A stretch of DNA of 64,000 nt. Origin: Bdellovibrio sp. KM01. GTDB taxonomy: Bacteria; Bdellovibrionota; Bdellovibrionia; Bdellovibrionales; Bdellovibrionaceae. Shown here piece after piece: positions 1 to 9,315 of this stretch. Below the pieces are notes generated by a model that saw only the letters and a program-made list of their open reading frames with translations, searched no databases and was not told the DNA's origin. How positions within the stretch are numbered: the stretch's first letter is position 1; every line of letters starts with the position of its first letter. The translations under genes were made by a program, and so were the position numbers. The stretch is from NCBI RefSeq assembly GCF_013752535.1, contig NZ_CP058348.1:186001-250000 (forward strand), in the 5' to 3' direction.

Positions 1-1
1 G

Positions 2-976
2 CTTTTAACATTGGTTTTCCTGGCGGGTTGTCAATCATTCAAGACCCGTGAAGATATTCGCAATGCAACTAAACCAGCACCGACTCCGGGTTCTAAAACT
101 ACATCCACTACTCCGACGTCGCCTCGTCAAACTGAAGAAGCAGCGACGCCTTATCAGCCTGACATCCAAGTAGAGGAACCAACAACTCCACCACCGGCAC
201 CTGTGATTCCGGCGATGCCTAAGATCGCTTTCATCTTGGGAGGCGGGGGAGCTAAGACTTATGCACATATTGGATTCTTGCACGAACTGACTCGCGCGAA
301 AGTTCCTGTGTATGCAATCGGTGGGATCGAATTTGCGTCTCCGATGGCGGCACTGTATGCGAATCGCGAACAGGCCAACGACGTTGAATGGCAAATGTTC
401 AAAATGAAAGATGACGAGATCATCAAAAAATCATTGTTGGGCAATGTGAATAAAAACGGCGACATCACTGTGATGCGCGAATTTTACAACACAGCTTTTA
501 AAAATCAAAAAGCCGAAGACTATCGCATTCCGTTTGCGTGCCCTTCTTACAATTTGAAGAAGAATCAGTCCTTGATGATGAACCGTGGGGGCATGGAACA
601 GTTGATGTCCATGTGTATGGCATATCCTCCTTTCTTTAAGCCTTTTCAGGGTAACATCGCGGCGGTTCGCGAGGTTTCTGGTTTGGCTAGATATCTGCGC
701 CAAAAGGGTGCGAACTTTGTGGTCTTCGTAAACGTTCTTCAGGGCCCGGGCGGCAGCAAACCGTTCACTTTGGATGCCTCGGCAACGGACAACGTATTAT
801 GGAGTGAGATCGCAGGACTGTATAATAAGCCTTTTGCGGGAGTTGATACTGTTATTACCCTTGAGACGGGTGACTATGGTATTATGGACTTCGATAAGCG
901 CCGTGAGATCATGAACAAAGGTGCTGACTCCGCAAACCGCCAATTGAAAACTTTGACACGTAAATGGGGACTTTAA
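2..976 (+). CDS. patatin-like lipoprotein, probable pseudoenzyme (5' end outside window)
   Basis: The reading frame is open to the left edge. It begins inside a signal peptide ending in a lipobox (LVFLAGC), so the true start lies just upstream and the product is probably an outer-membrane or periplasmic lipoprotein. A Thr/Pro-rich linker of about 45 residues follows, then a patatin-like fold with the glycine-rich oxyanion loop (LGGGGAKTYAHIG). Active patatins carry a G-x-S-x-G nucleophile elbow next; here the matching stretch reads IGGIEFAS, with no Ser at the nucleophile position. The later Asp-Gly-Gly motif is replaced by REVSGLARYL. Both dyad residues therefore look lost, and I infer a binding or structural role rather than lipase activity. 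It ends 18 bases before pepP. Confidence 0.8.
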   Translation, partial: LLTLVFLAGCQSFKTREDIRNATKPAPTPGSKTTSTTPTSPRQTEEAATPYQPDIQVEEPTTPPPAPVIPAMPKIAFILGGGGAKTYAHIGFLHELTRAKVPVYAIGGIEFASPMAALYANREQANDVEWQMFKMKDDEIIKKSLLGNVNKNGDITVMREFYNTAFKNQKAEDYRIPFACPSYNLKKNQSLMMNRGGMEQLMSMCMAYPPFFKPFQGNIAAVREVSGLARYLRQKGANFVVFVNVLQGPGGSKPFTLDASATDNVLWSEIAGLYNKPFAGVDTVITLETGDYGIMDFDKRREIMNKGADSANRQLKTLTRKWGL

Positions 977-994
977 AAAGTTCAGGAGACCGGA

Positions 995-2314
995 ATGAGA
1001 AAACCAACTTTTGATATGAACATTTTTGCAGAAAGAAGAAAGAAACTGGGTCAACAGATCCCAGGTTCCGCATTGGTGGTTGCTTCTCACCCCGAGTTGA
1101 TCCGCAATCACGATGTGCATTTCCCGTATCGTCAAGATTCTAATATGTTTTACCTTACTGGTTGGGAAGAACCAGATTCCATTTTGATCGTGCGTCCTGG
1201 TCAAACTCCAGAATCTGTGATGTTCGTGCGTCGTCGTGACCGCGAAAGAGAAACTTGGGACGGATTCCGTTACGGCCCAGAGGGTTGCGAACAAGAATTC
1301 AAAATCGACAAATGCTATCCAATTGATGAATTTGAAAAAATGGCTCCGCAATTGTTGTCTGCTGTTGATTCAATTTATTATCGCCAGTTCAAAAACAAAG
1401 AAGTCGATGAAAAGATGGAACATGTGTTGAACACGGTAAAACAAATGCGTGGTCGTACGGGCTATGGTTTGCTAAGCGTGCATGATGCTGACACTTTGAT
1501 TGGTGAAATGCGTTTGGTGAAGTCTGAGTACGAATTGACTCAGCTTCGCGAAGCTTGCGAAATTTCTGCTCAAGCTCACTTGGCAGCGATGCGCTTTACT
1601 CGCCCGGGTGTGACTGAGCGCCAGGTACAAGGCGTGTTAGCTCATAACTTCTACATGAGAGATTCTGCGCGTGAAGGTTACGGCTTTATCGTGGCTTCTG
1701 GTAATGCAGCGACAACTCTTCACTACAACTTCAATGACCAAGTATGCAAAGACGGTGATTTGCTATTGATTGATGCTGGTGCGGAGTACAACTACTACAC
1801 CGGTGACATCACAAGAACTTTCCCAGTAAACGGCAAATTCACTGACGAGCAGGGCCGCGTGTACGAAGCTGTGTTGAAAGTTCAAAAAGCGATCGTTGAT
1901 TTCGTAAAGCCGGGAATCGTGTTTAAAGACTTGCATGACATGGGTACTTCGATGCTGACAGATGCAATGCTTGAGCTGGGTTTATTATCAGGTCGTAAAG
2001 ACGATTTGATCCAATCCCTGGCGCAAAAGAAATACTATCCGCACGGTATTGGTCACTGGTTGGGTCTTGATGTGCATGATGCGGGTTTGTACTTCAAAAA
2101 AGGTGAGCCACGCCCGATCGAAGCCAACATGTGCTTCACGATCGAGCCAGGATTGTACATCCCAGCCGACGACACCTCGGCACCTCAAAAATATCGTGGT
2201 ATCGGTATCCGTATCGAAGACAACATCCGCGTAACTTCAAACGGCGTCGAAAACATGACCACATCCGTACCAAAAGAAATCTCCGACATCGAAAAAGTAG
2301 TCGGTAAACCCTAA
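995..2314 (+). CDS. pepP: Xaa-Pro aminopeptidase (aminopeptidase P)
   Basis: This is a cytoplasmic dinuclear-metal peptidase that removes the N-terminal residue when proline is second. The 439-residue length is normal for bacterial PepP. The N-terminal creatinase-like domain covers about residues 1-170 and the pita-bread catalytic domain follows. All five metal ligands are visible: Asp260 and Asp271 (DAGAEYNYYTGD), His354 in PHGIGHW, Glu384 in EPGLY and Glu408 in RIEDN. The start is supported by CAGGAG a few bases upstream. The gene closely follows the patatin-like gene and may share its transcript. It is followed by a palindrome and then a strong terminator. Confidence 0.95.
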   Translation: MRKPTFDMNIFAERRKKLGQQIPGSALVVASHPELIRNHDVHFPYRQDSNMFYLTGWEEPDSILIVRPGQTPESVMFVRRRDRERETWDGFRYGPEGCEQEFKIDKCYPIDEFEKMAPQLLSAVDSIYYRQFKNKEVDEKMEHVLNTVKQMRGRTGYGLLSVHDADTLIGEMRLVKSEYELTQLREACEISAQAHLAAMRFTRPGVTERQVQGVLAHNFYMRDSAREGYGFIVASGNAATTLHYNFNDQVCKDGDLLLIDAGAEYNYYTGDITRTFPVNGKFTDEQGRVYEAVLKVQKAIVDFVKPGIVFKDLHDMGTSMLTDAMLELGLLSGRKDDLIQSLAQKKYYPHGIGHWLGLDVHDAGLYFKKGEPRPIEANMCFTIEPGLYIPADDTSAPQKYRGIGIRIEDNIRVTSNGVENMTTSVPKEISDIEKVVGKP

Positions 2315-2333
2315 AAGGTACGCCGTACCTTTT
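2313..2333. repeat. short perfect palindrome (AAAAGGTAC family)
   Basis: Two 10-base arms (AAAAGGTACG and CGTACCTTTT) flank a single C. The repeat begins inside the pepP stop codon. It shares the AAAAGGT-C...G-ACCTTTT design with the palindromes at 3702-3758 and 34886-34905, suggesting a dispersed family placed at gene ends. Confidence 0.7.
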
Positions 2334-2360
2334 GGGGGTGCGGTGTGTTGATTGAGTATG

Positions 2361-2393
2361 AAAAAGCCCTGGTTCATCGCCAGGGCTTTTTTT
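2361..2393. terminator. bidirectional rho-independent terminator
   Basis: A 12-bp stem (AAAAAGCCCTGG / CCAGGGCTTTTT) with a 7-base loop is followed by a T-run. It lies between convergent pepP and the minus-strand gene at 2392. The same stem with another loop recurs at 62673-62700. Confidence 0.9.
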
Positions 2394-2871
2394 ATTTGGA
2401 TTTCTTCTTTTTGGCGGATTCCTTGGATTTTTCTTCTTTCGCGTATTCATTGGCTTTGCGATTTTCTTCCTTTTGATTGGAGAGAATATCTAAAGCTTGC
2501 AAGCGGATGTTGGCGATTTCCTCGCAGGTTTTTATGCGTTCTTTGTCTTGGCAGGAGACGTATACTTTCTTACGAATATGATTCCAGCCTTGATACCATT
2601 CCGACGCTTCTAAAAGTTGTTTTTTAGAAACAGGATTCAGTCCTGGTATTCCAGAGAGATATGGCAATAGCTTTTCTAAATAGAATTCCTTTTGCACGGA
2701 CTGCAAATCGTGAAACTCATCGTATGACGACATCCAGAACGGAGGCTCTGACATATTGATTTCATCGCTGGGTGGGGCCGGAACCACGGAGGAAGCCATG
2801 TCGACTTCCTCAGCCAGACTTGAAATTGAAATGAATACGAGAGCTAATACGATCAATGAATTGCGAAACAT
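2392..2871 (-). CDS. secreted protein with lysine-rich C-terminus
   Basis: I do not recognise the family. The 159-residue product starts with a clear Sec signal peptide (MFRNSLIVLALVFISISSLA). A Pro-rich stretch follows, then a helical middle region with two cysteines (near residues 106 and 115), and a Lys/Glu-rich tail ending KKKKSK. It is probably periplasmic. Its ATG overlaps the stop codon of the 3D-domain gene by one base (TAATG), so the two are translationally coupled and may act in the same envelope process. Confidence 0.75.
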   Translation of the reverse strand: MFRNSLIVLALVFISISSLAEEVDMASSVVPAPPSDEINMSEPPFWMSSYDEFHDLQSVQKEFYLEKLLPYLSGIPGLNPVSKKQLLEASEWYQGWNHIRKKVYVSCQDKERIKTCEEIANIRLQALDILSNQKEENRKANEYAKEEKSKESAKKKKSK

Positions 2872-3602
2872 TATCTGGCTCCTGACGCCGTTTTTTGAAC
2901 GGAAGCCACTTGTCTTTGATTGCCAGAGCTTCTAAGAGCATCTTCAATGGCCACCAAAGACTGTTCGTAATTTCCAGAGCCGCGTCTGACAACACTGAAT
3001 GTTTTTCTGCTGTCGCAATCGTTTTTGTCAGACATTTGCGTATCGTCGGAGCCGTATGCACCGAAGGCATTATTGCGATTAGTGAAACCATAAGAGCCCG
3101 TGAAAAAGTCAAAACGGTTGCGGCCGCGAATTGCTCCACCCGTATCTTGAACAATCAAATAGCCAGGATGAACCATTGTTCTTCCATTCGGTAAGTGAAT
3201 GGTTTTTCCCTTCAATGAAGGCATCTGGATAATATCCCCCATACTATAATAGCGTGGATCTGCGGCAACAGAGATGAATGGAACCAAGCAGTTGCCACTC
3301 GCCCCAAAAGCGGTGTCACAGCTGCCTAAATTGATTTTCTTCCCCGTATAGGTCAGAAGTTTTCCGTTCGGCATAGTACCCGAGCCCTGCAGGCGAACCT
3401 GCTTGCGAAAGCGTGCGCAGGGTTTACTGCCCTTGCAGTAGTCACTCATCTTAGGAACGAAGTAAGTCGTCGTTGTCGCGACATTATTTGGACAAAGACT
3501 GGAGAAGCCAACTTCCGAAATCGCGATGACACCGAAGAAGAACATTACTTTTTTGAAGGCATTTCCGTGAGTAGCCGATGTGTTTGTCATACGGGAACAC
3601 AT
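2871..3602 (-). CDS. secreted 3D-domain (MltA-like barrel) protein
   Basis: The 243-residue protein has a hydrophobic N-terminal segment that looks like a signal peptide or anchor. It then carries a double-psi beta-barrel of the 3D type, seen in MltA-like lytic transglycosylases and Rpf/YuiC-type proteins. The diagnostic stretch is VQDTGGAIRGRNRFDFFTG, containing the spaced aspartates of the 3D motif. Several cysteines may form disulfides. A role in peptidoglycan cleavage is inferred from the family. The start is uncertain: ATG codons at 3602 and 3590 are both possible and neither has a strong ribosome site. It is the first gene of a two-gene operon with 2392-2871. Confidence 0.8.
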   Translation of the reverse strand: MCSRMTNTSATHGNAFKKVMFFFGVIAISEVGFSSLCPNNVATTTTYFVPKMSDYCKGSKPCARFRKQVRLQGSGTMPNGKLLTYTGKKINLGSCDTAFGASGNCLVPFISVAADPRYYSMGDIIQMPSLKGKTIHLPNGRTMVHPGYLIVQDTGGAIRGRNRFDFFTGSYGFTNRNNAFGAYGSDDTQMSDKNDCDSRKTFSVVRRGSGNYEQSLVAIEDALRSSGNQRQVASVQKTASGAR

Positions 3603-3701
3603 AGCAAAAAGAGGGCCCCTCTTATAAAGAAATTAGGGGTCCTATGATGTAGATAGACTAATCACTGTATGTAACCTTCAACACAATCTCAAAATGAAAC
3701 T

Positions 3702-3758
3702 AAGGTGCCAGGTCCTATTTCTTGTCCTGCCATGACAAGAAATAGGACCTGGCACCTT
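3702..3758. repeat. 25-bp perfect inverted repeat with 7-base loop
   Basis: The arms at 3702-3726 and 3734-3758 are exact reverse complements (each contains AAGGTGCCAGG) around loop CTGCCAT. The repeat abuts the stop codon of the HAD gene on its downstream side. It could form a stable RNA hairpin on either strand. The outer part matches the GGTGCC palindrome at 34886. Confidence 0.85.
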
Positions 3759-3759
3759 T

Positions 3760-4503
3760 TTAGATAAAGCGATGGTGAAGCCAGCCTTTGTCGGCGGCGT
3801 TTTGTGCAAGCTCTGCTTCCGTTTTAAAGATCTTATCGTCACGGGAGGCGGCACTGACTGCCAGGCGCAGGTGAGTGGCGCTTTCAAGCAGGTTGAAATC
3901 CCCCATGGTGTTTCCGCTTGCTAGGAAGGGAAGCTTGCCACCCGTTTTTGCGAGCAACGCATCAACTTTACCTTGGCGGTAAGTGATTACACCTTTTTGT
4001 TGATCAGTGATGATGTCATTTTGAACGTCTGTTTCAACACCAATGATACTGTCGTGATCAAGGCCGACCAGATCCGCGCCAGCCTCGACCGCCCATTTTA
4101 CTGAAGCAGTGATGACGTAGACCTGCACGCCTTTTGACAAAAGGAGTTGGATCAATTTCTTTTGTTCTGAAAAAACCGGAATAGGAGCTGCGTCTTTAAC
4201 TCCAGCCTTAGCCCACTCACGAACCTGTGTTAAAGATTTTCCCTGACAGATCTGCGCCAGCCACAAATAGGCTTTGCGTGGATCTGCGGCTTTCATGGTT
4301 TCATAGTGCTCCCATGGGGACGGAGGAAGCTGCACCAGCTTGTTGTCGATTTGATAGTGGAAAAAGGTTTCCCCTAAATCGATATCCCACAAAGTGCCAT
4401 CGGCGTCGAAAGCAGCGATCGGTTGATCTTGCTCTTTCAATACCTGGTCGAGCGTGTTGTTAATCGCAGTCCAAATGTCAGAGGAATAATCTTTGTATTT
4501 CAT
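3760..4503 (-). CDS. HAD-superfamily phosphatase (phosphoserine phosphatase-like)
   Basis: A cytoplasmic haloacid dehalogenase-fold hydrolase of 247 residues; the substrate is unknown. Motif I is FDADGTLWD near residue 33 and includes the nucleophile and acid/base aspartates. Motif II is VITAS, motif III is the Lys in QGKVDALL, and motif IV is SGNTMGDFNLLE. Motif II ends in Ser and the C1-type cap is large, which fits the phosphoserine or phosphocholine phosphatase branch. It has no signal peptide. It is a single gene, divergent from 4555-5007, and its 3' end abuts the long inverted repeat. Confidence 0.85.
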   Translation of the reverse strand: MKYKDYSSDIWTAINNTLDQVLKEQDQPIAAFDADGTLWDIDLGETFFHYQIDNKLVQLPPSPWEHYETMKAADPRKAYLWLAQICQGKSLTQVREWAKAGVKDAAPIPVFSEQKKLIQLLLSKGVQVYVITASVKWAVEAGADLVGLDHDSIIGVETDVQNDIITDQQKGVITYRQGKVDALLAKTGGKLPFLASGNTMGDFNLLESATHLRLAVSAASRDDKIFKTEAELAQNAADKGWLHHRFI

Positions 4504-4554
4504 CGGGTCTTAGTATGAAATAGATACGTTCAAATGACAAGGGAGCTACAGGCC

Positions 4555-5007
4555 ATGAGTCTTTTCTGTCGCGTTATTCAGGCTGACGATTTACAAAACA
4601 TTCTTGATCTCGAAAATCGCAAAATGACGGAACAATATCCGGATGAGATGGAAAGAATGATGGCTGTTTGGAATTCCAAGCATCGCATTGAAGCCTTGAA
4701 TCATTATATTCCGTTAGGTTGGAGCTTCTTGGCCGAGGACCCGGAAACAAAAGCTCTGCTGGGCTATTTTATCGCTCAGCCGCTGTTGTTTTTTGATGGC
4801 CAAACACAAACTTTATGGGTCGAGCATGTGCAGTTTGAAACTTTGCAGGCCCGCGACGAACTTTGTGAACTGGCGTATAAGCTAGGCCGTGAAAAACATC
4901 TGCAAAGAGTTTACTTCCCGTCAGATAATGGTGTTCCAAACTCTGTAAAAGGATTTAAGCCTGCTCCGTGGGAGCCAGGCACACTAGCGGTGAAAACAAC
5001 CAAATAG
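4555..5007 (+). CDS. GNAT-like protein, degenerate acetyl-CoA site
   Basis: The roughly 150-residue protein has the strand and helix pattern of a small acetyltransferase (N-terminal RVIQADDLQNILDLENRK, central beta strands, LWVEHVQFE before a helix). The usual acetyl-CoA loop R/Q-x-x-G-x-G/A is not evident, so activity is doubtful. I chose the ATG at 4555 because GGGAG lies nine bases upstream; an in-frame ATG at 4534 would place that site inside the gene. It ends nine bases before glpD and is likely co-transcribed with it. Confidence 0.65.
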   Translation: MSLFCRVIQADDLQNILDLENRKMTEQYPDEMERMMAVWNSKHRIEALNHYIPLGWSFLAEDPETKALLGYFIAQPLLFFDGQTQTLWVEHVQFETLQARDELCELAYKLGREKHLQRVYFPSDNGVPNSVKGFKPAPWEPGTLAVKTTK

Positions 5008-5016
5008 GATAAGGGT

Positions 5017-6651
5017 ATGAAGAATTTTTCCTTCGTGAATCGTATTCAGAATTTGTCCAAAATGAAATCTCAGGAATTTGATTTAATCATCATCGGTGGT
5101 GGGATCAATGGAGCCGGCGTTGCGCGTGATGCCTGTGCCCGCGGGATGTCGGTCGCTTTGGTTGAAACTCGGGATTTTGCTTCAGGAACATCTTCTCGTT
5201 CCAGCAAAATGGTTCACGGTGGAATTCGTTATCTGGAAAACATGGATTTCAAATTGGTTTATGAGGCGTTGAACGAGCGCAATAAGCTTTTTGAAATGGC
5301 TCCGCACCTGGTTCATCCCCTTCGTTTCATGCTGCCGCTTTATAAAGAAAGTCGCGTGGGCATGTTCAAGATGGGTCTTGGCATGTGGCTTTACGATATT
5401 TTGGCTTTATTCCAATCACCAGAAATGCATGAACGTCTTGATAGTAAAGAATCCATGGAGCGCATGACAGCTCTACGAGAAAAGGATTTGTTGGGATCTT
5501 ACGTTTATTCAGATGGCTATATGGATGATGATCGCCTGGTATATGAAACGTTGCGCTCAGCAAATGAAATGGGCATGGTTGCTGCCAATTATGTCAGTGC
5601 TACGGGTGCTGAATTTGGTGCTGATGGAAAAATCTCCTCTGTTCACTGCGAAGATCAATTAAGCAAAGAAAAGTTTACGATTCGTGGTCGTCATGTGATT
5701 AGCTCCGTAGGTCCGTGGACAGATCAATTGGGCGACAAGCTTTTCAAAGACTGGAAGAAAATTCTTCGCCCTACAAAAGGTATTCATTTGACGTTGCCAC
5801 AACATCGCCTGCCACTCACCAGTGCGGTGGTGATGGGTGCTGAAAAAGGTAATCGTATTGTCTTCGGAATTCCACGTCATGACATGATCATCATCGGTAC
5901 GACAGATACGGATTTTAAAGAATCACCAGAGAATGTCGGCGTAACTCCTGAAGACGTTAAGTATCTTTTGGATATTACTTCCCACTATTTCCCAGGGGCG
6001 AATTTGACTCCGCACGATGTGATTTCCAGTTATGCGGGTGTTCGTCCGTTGGTGAATGACGGCTCTTCATCAGAGGGAAAAACCAGTCGTGAGCATACGA
6101 TTATCGATGATCCTCGGGGTGTGACATTTGTGGCGGGCGGCAAGTACACGACTTACCGCTTGATGTGCCAACAAACGGTTTCCCACGCACTTAAAAGTTT
6201 TCCTGTGGAAGATCGCGCGCGATTCGCCAAGAAAGATACGGCGGTGGCATTTAATAAGTACACGACTGAGAGCGCATTCCACGATGCGCAAGTTCTGGCA
6301 GGCGCGTGGGCTCAGGAGTACGGGCGTCCTGTTGCAGATGTTGCCGCATTGGCACAAAGATATGGTAGGGAAGCCGAAGTTATTCTCTCCAAATATGATC
6401 ATCGCTATTCTTACTGGCAACTCGAAGCAGCGCAGGCCATCGACAACACGATGTGCTTAAATCTCAGCGACTTCTTCTCTCGACGCGTGCATTTGTTCCT
6501 TGCAGATCGCAATCACGGATTGAAGCATCTCGACGAAATTGCGCAGGTTTTCCAAGAGAAATTGAGTTGGTCTGAGAAGCGCATGCACGACGAGAAACAC
6601 GCTCTGTCAGAGTATATGGGTCATGAATTGGAGTGGAAAAAACACTTCTAA
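5017..6651 (+). CDS. glpD: FAD-dependent glycerol-3-phosphate dehydrogenase
   Basis: The product oxidises sn-glycerol 3-phosphate to dihydroxyacetone phosphate and passes electrons to the quinone pool at the inner membrane. The 544-residue protein has the dinucleotide-binding fingerprint IIIGGGINGAGVARDA near residue 27, then the family signature SRSSKMVHGGIRYLE. A mid-domain GTTDTDF and the C-terminal helical domain are also present. An ATAAGG site precedes the ATG. Oxidising prey-derived glycerophosphate would suit a predator, but that is inference. No glpF or glpK is adjacent. Confidence 0.95.
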   Translation: MKNFSFVNRIQNLSKMKSQEFDLIIIGGGINGAGVARDACARGMSVALVETRDFASGTSSRSSKMVHGGIRYLENMDFKLVYEALNERNKLFEMAPHLVHPLRFMLPLYKESRVGMFKMGLGMWLYDILALFQSPEMHERLDSKESMERMTALREKDLLGSYVYSDGYMDDDRLVYETLRSANEMGMVAANYVSATGAEFGADGKISSVHCEDQLSKEKFTIRGRHVISSVGPWTDQLGDKLFKDWKKILRPTKGIHLTLPQHRLPLTSAVVMGAEKGNRIVFGIPRHDMIIIGTTDTDFKESPENVGVTPEDVKYLLDITSHYFPGANLTPHDVISSYAGVRPLVNDGSSSEGKTSREHTIIDDPRGVTFVAGGKYTTYRLMCQQTVSHALKSFPVEDRARFAKKDTAVAFNKYTTESAFHDAQVLAGAWAQEYGRPVADVAALAQRYGREAEVILSKYDHRYSYWQLEAAQAIDNTMCLNLSDFFSRRVHLFLADRNHGLKHLDEIAQVFQEKLSWSEKRMHDEKHALSEYMGHELEWKKHF

Positions 6652-6721
6652 CCGAGTCTTCACTCTGGTCTTGCTGGAGTAGCGCGTCAAAAGAACTCGA
6701 TGAAGGGCCTAAATATCAGTA

Positions 6722-6750
6722 TTGACTCTGGTTTTCAATCTCCCTAGACT
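6722..6750 (+). promoter_or_regulatory. sigma-70-type promoter of mreB
   Basis: TTGACT at 6722-6727, a 17-base spacer, and TAGACT at 6745-6750 form a good vegetative promoter about 45 bases upstream of the mreB start. Confidence 0.65.
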
Positions 6751-6783
6751 TGTAGTCGAAATGACACAATGAAATTTTCTTGA

Positions 6784-7839
<1,056 letters not shown>

Positions 7840-7874
7840 CATAAGGGTCACTCTACTTATATATTAGGAAGTGC

Positions 7875-8345
7875 ATGACCGAAGCCGACATAAAATCGAT
7901 CGCCTTGTTTTTCTACTTTGCTTTACTAGATGACAGAAGGGCGATCGAAGCTTCAACTCAGGCACTAGCCCTTTGTCGAGATAAAAAGCAACGCAACCCT
8001 GAGCTTTCCACTCCTGTCGCCCTTGTCGCGGCAACTAAGATTACCTGGGATAAATTCAAAGTACGCGTAACTCGCGGTCGTCCAAATACCACAGTTGAAT
8101 CCGGTTGGCTGGTTCCTGAAGGTGTTGATTTGGGCCCATGGCGTGAATTCCAGAAAACAGCTTCTGAAGACGAGCTGTTAACCGTGATTTGGTCAAAAAT
8201 TTTAAAAATAGAAGATAACGATATTTCAGAGGGCTTGGGAATCACTCAAGGCACGATTCGTTATCGCCTGGGCCGAGCTTTGCGAAAACTCGGAACAATG
8301 ACTCAAGGTGTGGGTAAGTTAAAGCATGGCACAGCAGGAAGGTAA
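7875..8345 (+). CDS. sigma-70 region 4-like helix-turn-helix protein
   Basis: The 156-residue protein ends in a sigma region 4-type helix-turn-helix (EGLGITQGTIRYRLGRALRKL). The N-terminal half is helical but shows no clear sigma region 2 motif, so it is not a standard ECF sigma factor. The next gene overlaps by 20 bases and looks like an anti-sigma factor, which supports a paired regulatory role. The signal and regulon are unknown. Confidence 0.7.
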   Translation: MTEADIKSIALFFYFALLDDRRAIEASTQALALCRDKKQRNPELSTPVALVAATKITWDKFKVRVTRGRPNTTVESGWLVPEGVDLGPWREFQKTASEDELLTVIWSKILKIEDNDISEGLGITQGTIRYRLGRALRKLGTMTQGVGKLKHGTAGR

Positions 8346-9315
8346 AATTCCTCTTTCAAAAAAAGGCAAAAGGGAGATGTCTCCTTTTATCGGCCATGAG
8401 CTACTTTACGATTATCTGTCGGGGATTCTCGATGATGAAAGAAAGTCAGCGGTGGAAGATCACGTGAAGTTTTCGCGTGATGCTCAACTGGATTTGAATA
8501 AGATCCAGAACGGCGAAATTTACGCAAAACAATTGGCTGACACCATTGTGTCTCAACCGATCATTGAGCAAATCAATACGCCTTCGACTTATCTGACCGT
8601 TCTAATGCAAAAATCCAATTTCGATCGCTGGCCGCAAGGATTGAAGTGGGGATTGGAAGCTTTGGTTGTCGTAGCCGTGATTGTGACTTTACTGACGGTA
8701 GCTCCGTGGCAAAAAGTTTTGCAAATCGGTATGAGCGGTAACACCAAAGAAGTCGTTCTGGCTGAAGTTGCGAAAACTGAAAAAGTTGCGCAAGTTGAAG
8801 ACAAACCACAATTCGTGGATGAAGAACCTAAAACTGAAAAGCCGTTGCAAACTCCTAAACCTTTGCCGACGGTGGATGTGAAAGCGACCCCGGCAGCGAC
8901 AGCGGTAGCCGCGAAACCTTCGGCGACTCCGGCAGTATCTGTGGCGGCGAAAGTTGCAGCAGCAACACCTGCGAAAAAAGAGGCTGATGAAGAAAACGAT
9001 TCTGAAGGAGCAACTTCGGGTGGTTTCCTTTACCGGGGCGAAATTGCCGTCACGAATCTTTCTGTAGTTGGCCCTAAAATCACAGAAAAAGTTAAAGAGC
9101 TTGGCGGTCGTAAAGCCGGTGGCGTGGAATTAGGTTGGCAGAAATCTCCAACATCTACGTACTATCACTTCACTTTGCCTGAAGCTAAATACCAAGATCT
9201 GACGACGTTCCTCGGCACATACGGCAAAGTTCATGTGAACAAGGAAAAGCATCCCCGTGTAATGCCTGATGGAATCATCCGTCTGATCATCACTGTGGAT
9301 GAAGATAAAAAGTGA
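8326..9315 (+). CDS. anti-sigma factor-like single-span membrane protein
   Basis: An N-terminal anti-sigma-like segment (HELLYDYLSGILDDERKSA) lies at residues 24-43; the zinc-binding Cys/His set of ZAS domains is absent. One membrane helix follows near residue 110 (ALVVVAVIVTLLTVAPW). Next comes a long Ala/Pro/Lys-rich periplasmic linker, then a folded C-terminal domain of about 95 residues resembling the DUF4349-type sensor region of some anti-sigma factors. The gene overlaps its neighbours by 20 and 4 bases, so the three genes form one translationally coupled unit. An in-frame ATG at 8377 is an alternative start. Confidence 0.65.
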   Translation: MAQQEGKIPLSKKGKREMSPFIGHELLYDYLSGILDDERKSAVEDHVKFSRDAQLDLNKIQNGEIYAKQLADTIVSQPIIEQINTPSTYLTVLMQKSNFDRWPQGLKWGLEALVVVAVIVTLLTVAPWQKVLQIGMSGNTKEVVLAEVAKTEKVAQVEDKPQFVDEEPKTEKPLQTPKPLPTVDVKATPAATAVAAKPSATPAVSVAAKVAAATPAKKEADEENDSEGATSGGFLYRGEIAVTNLSVVGPKITEKVKELGGRKAGGVELGWQKSPTSTYYHFTLPEAKYQDLTTFLGTYGKVHVNKEKHPRVMPDGIIRLIITVDEDKK

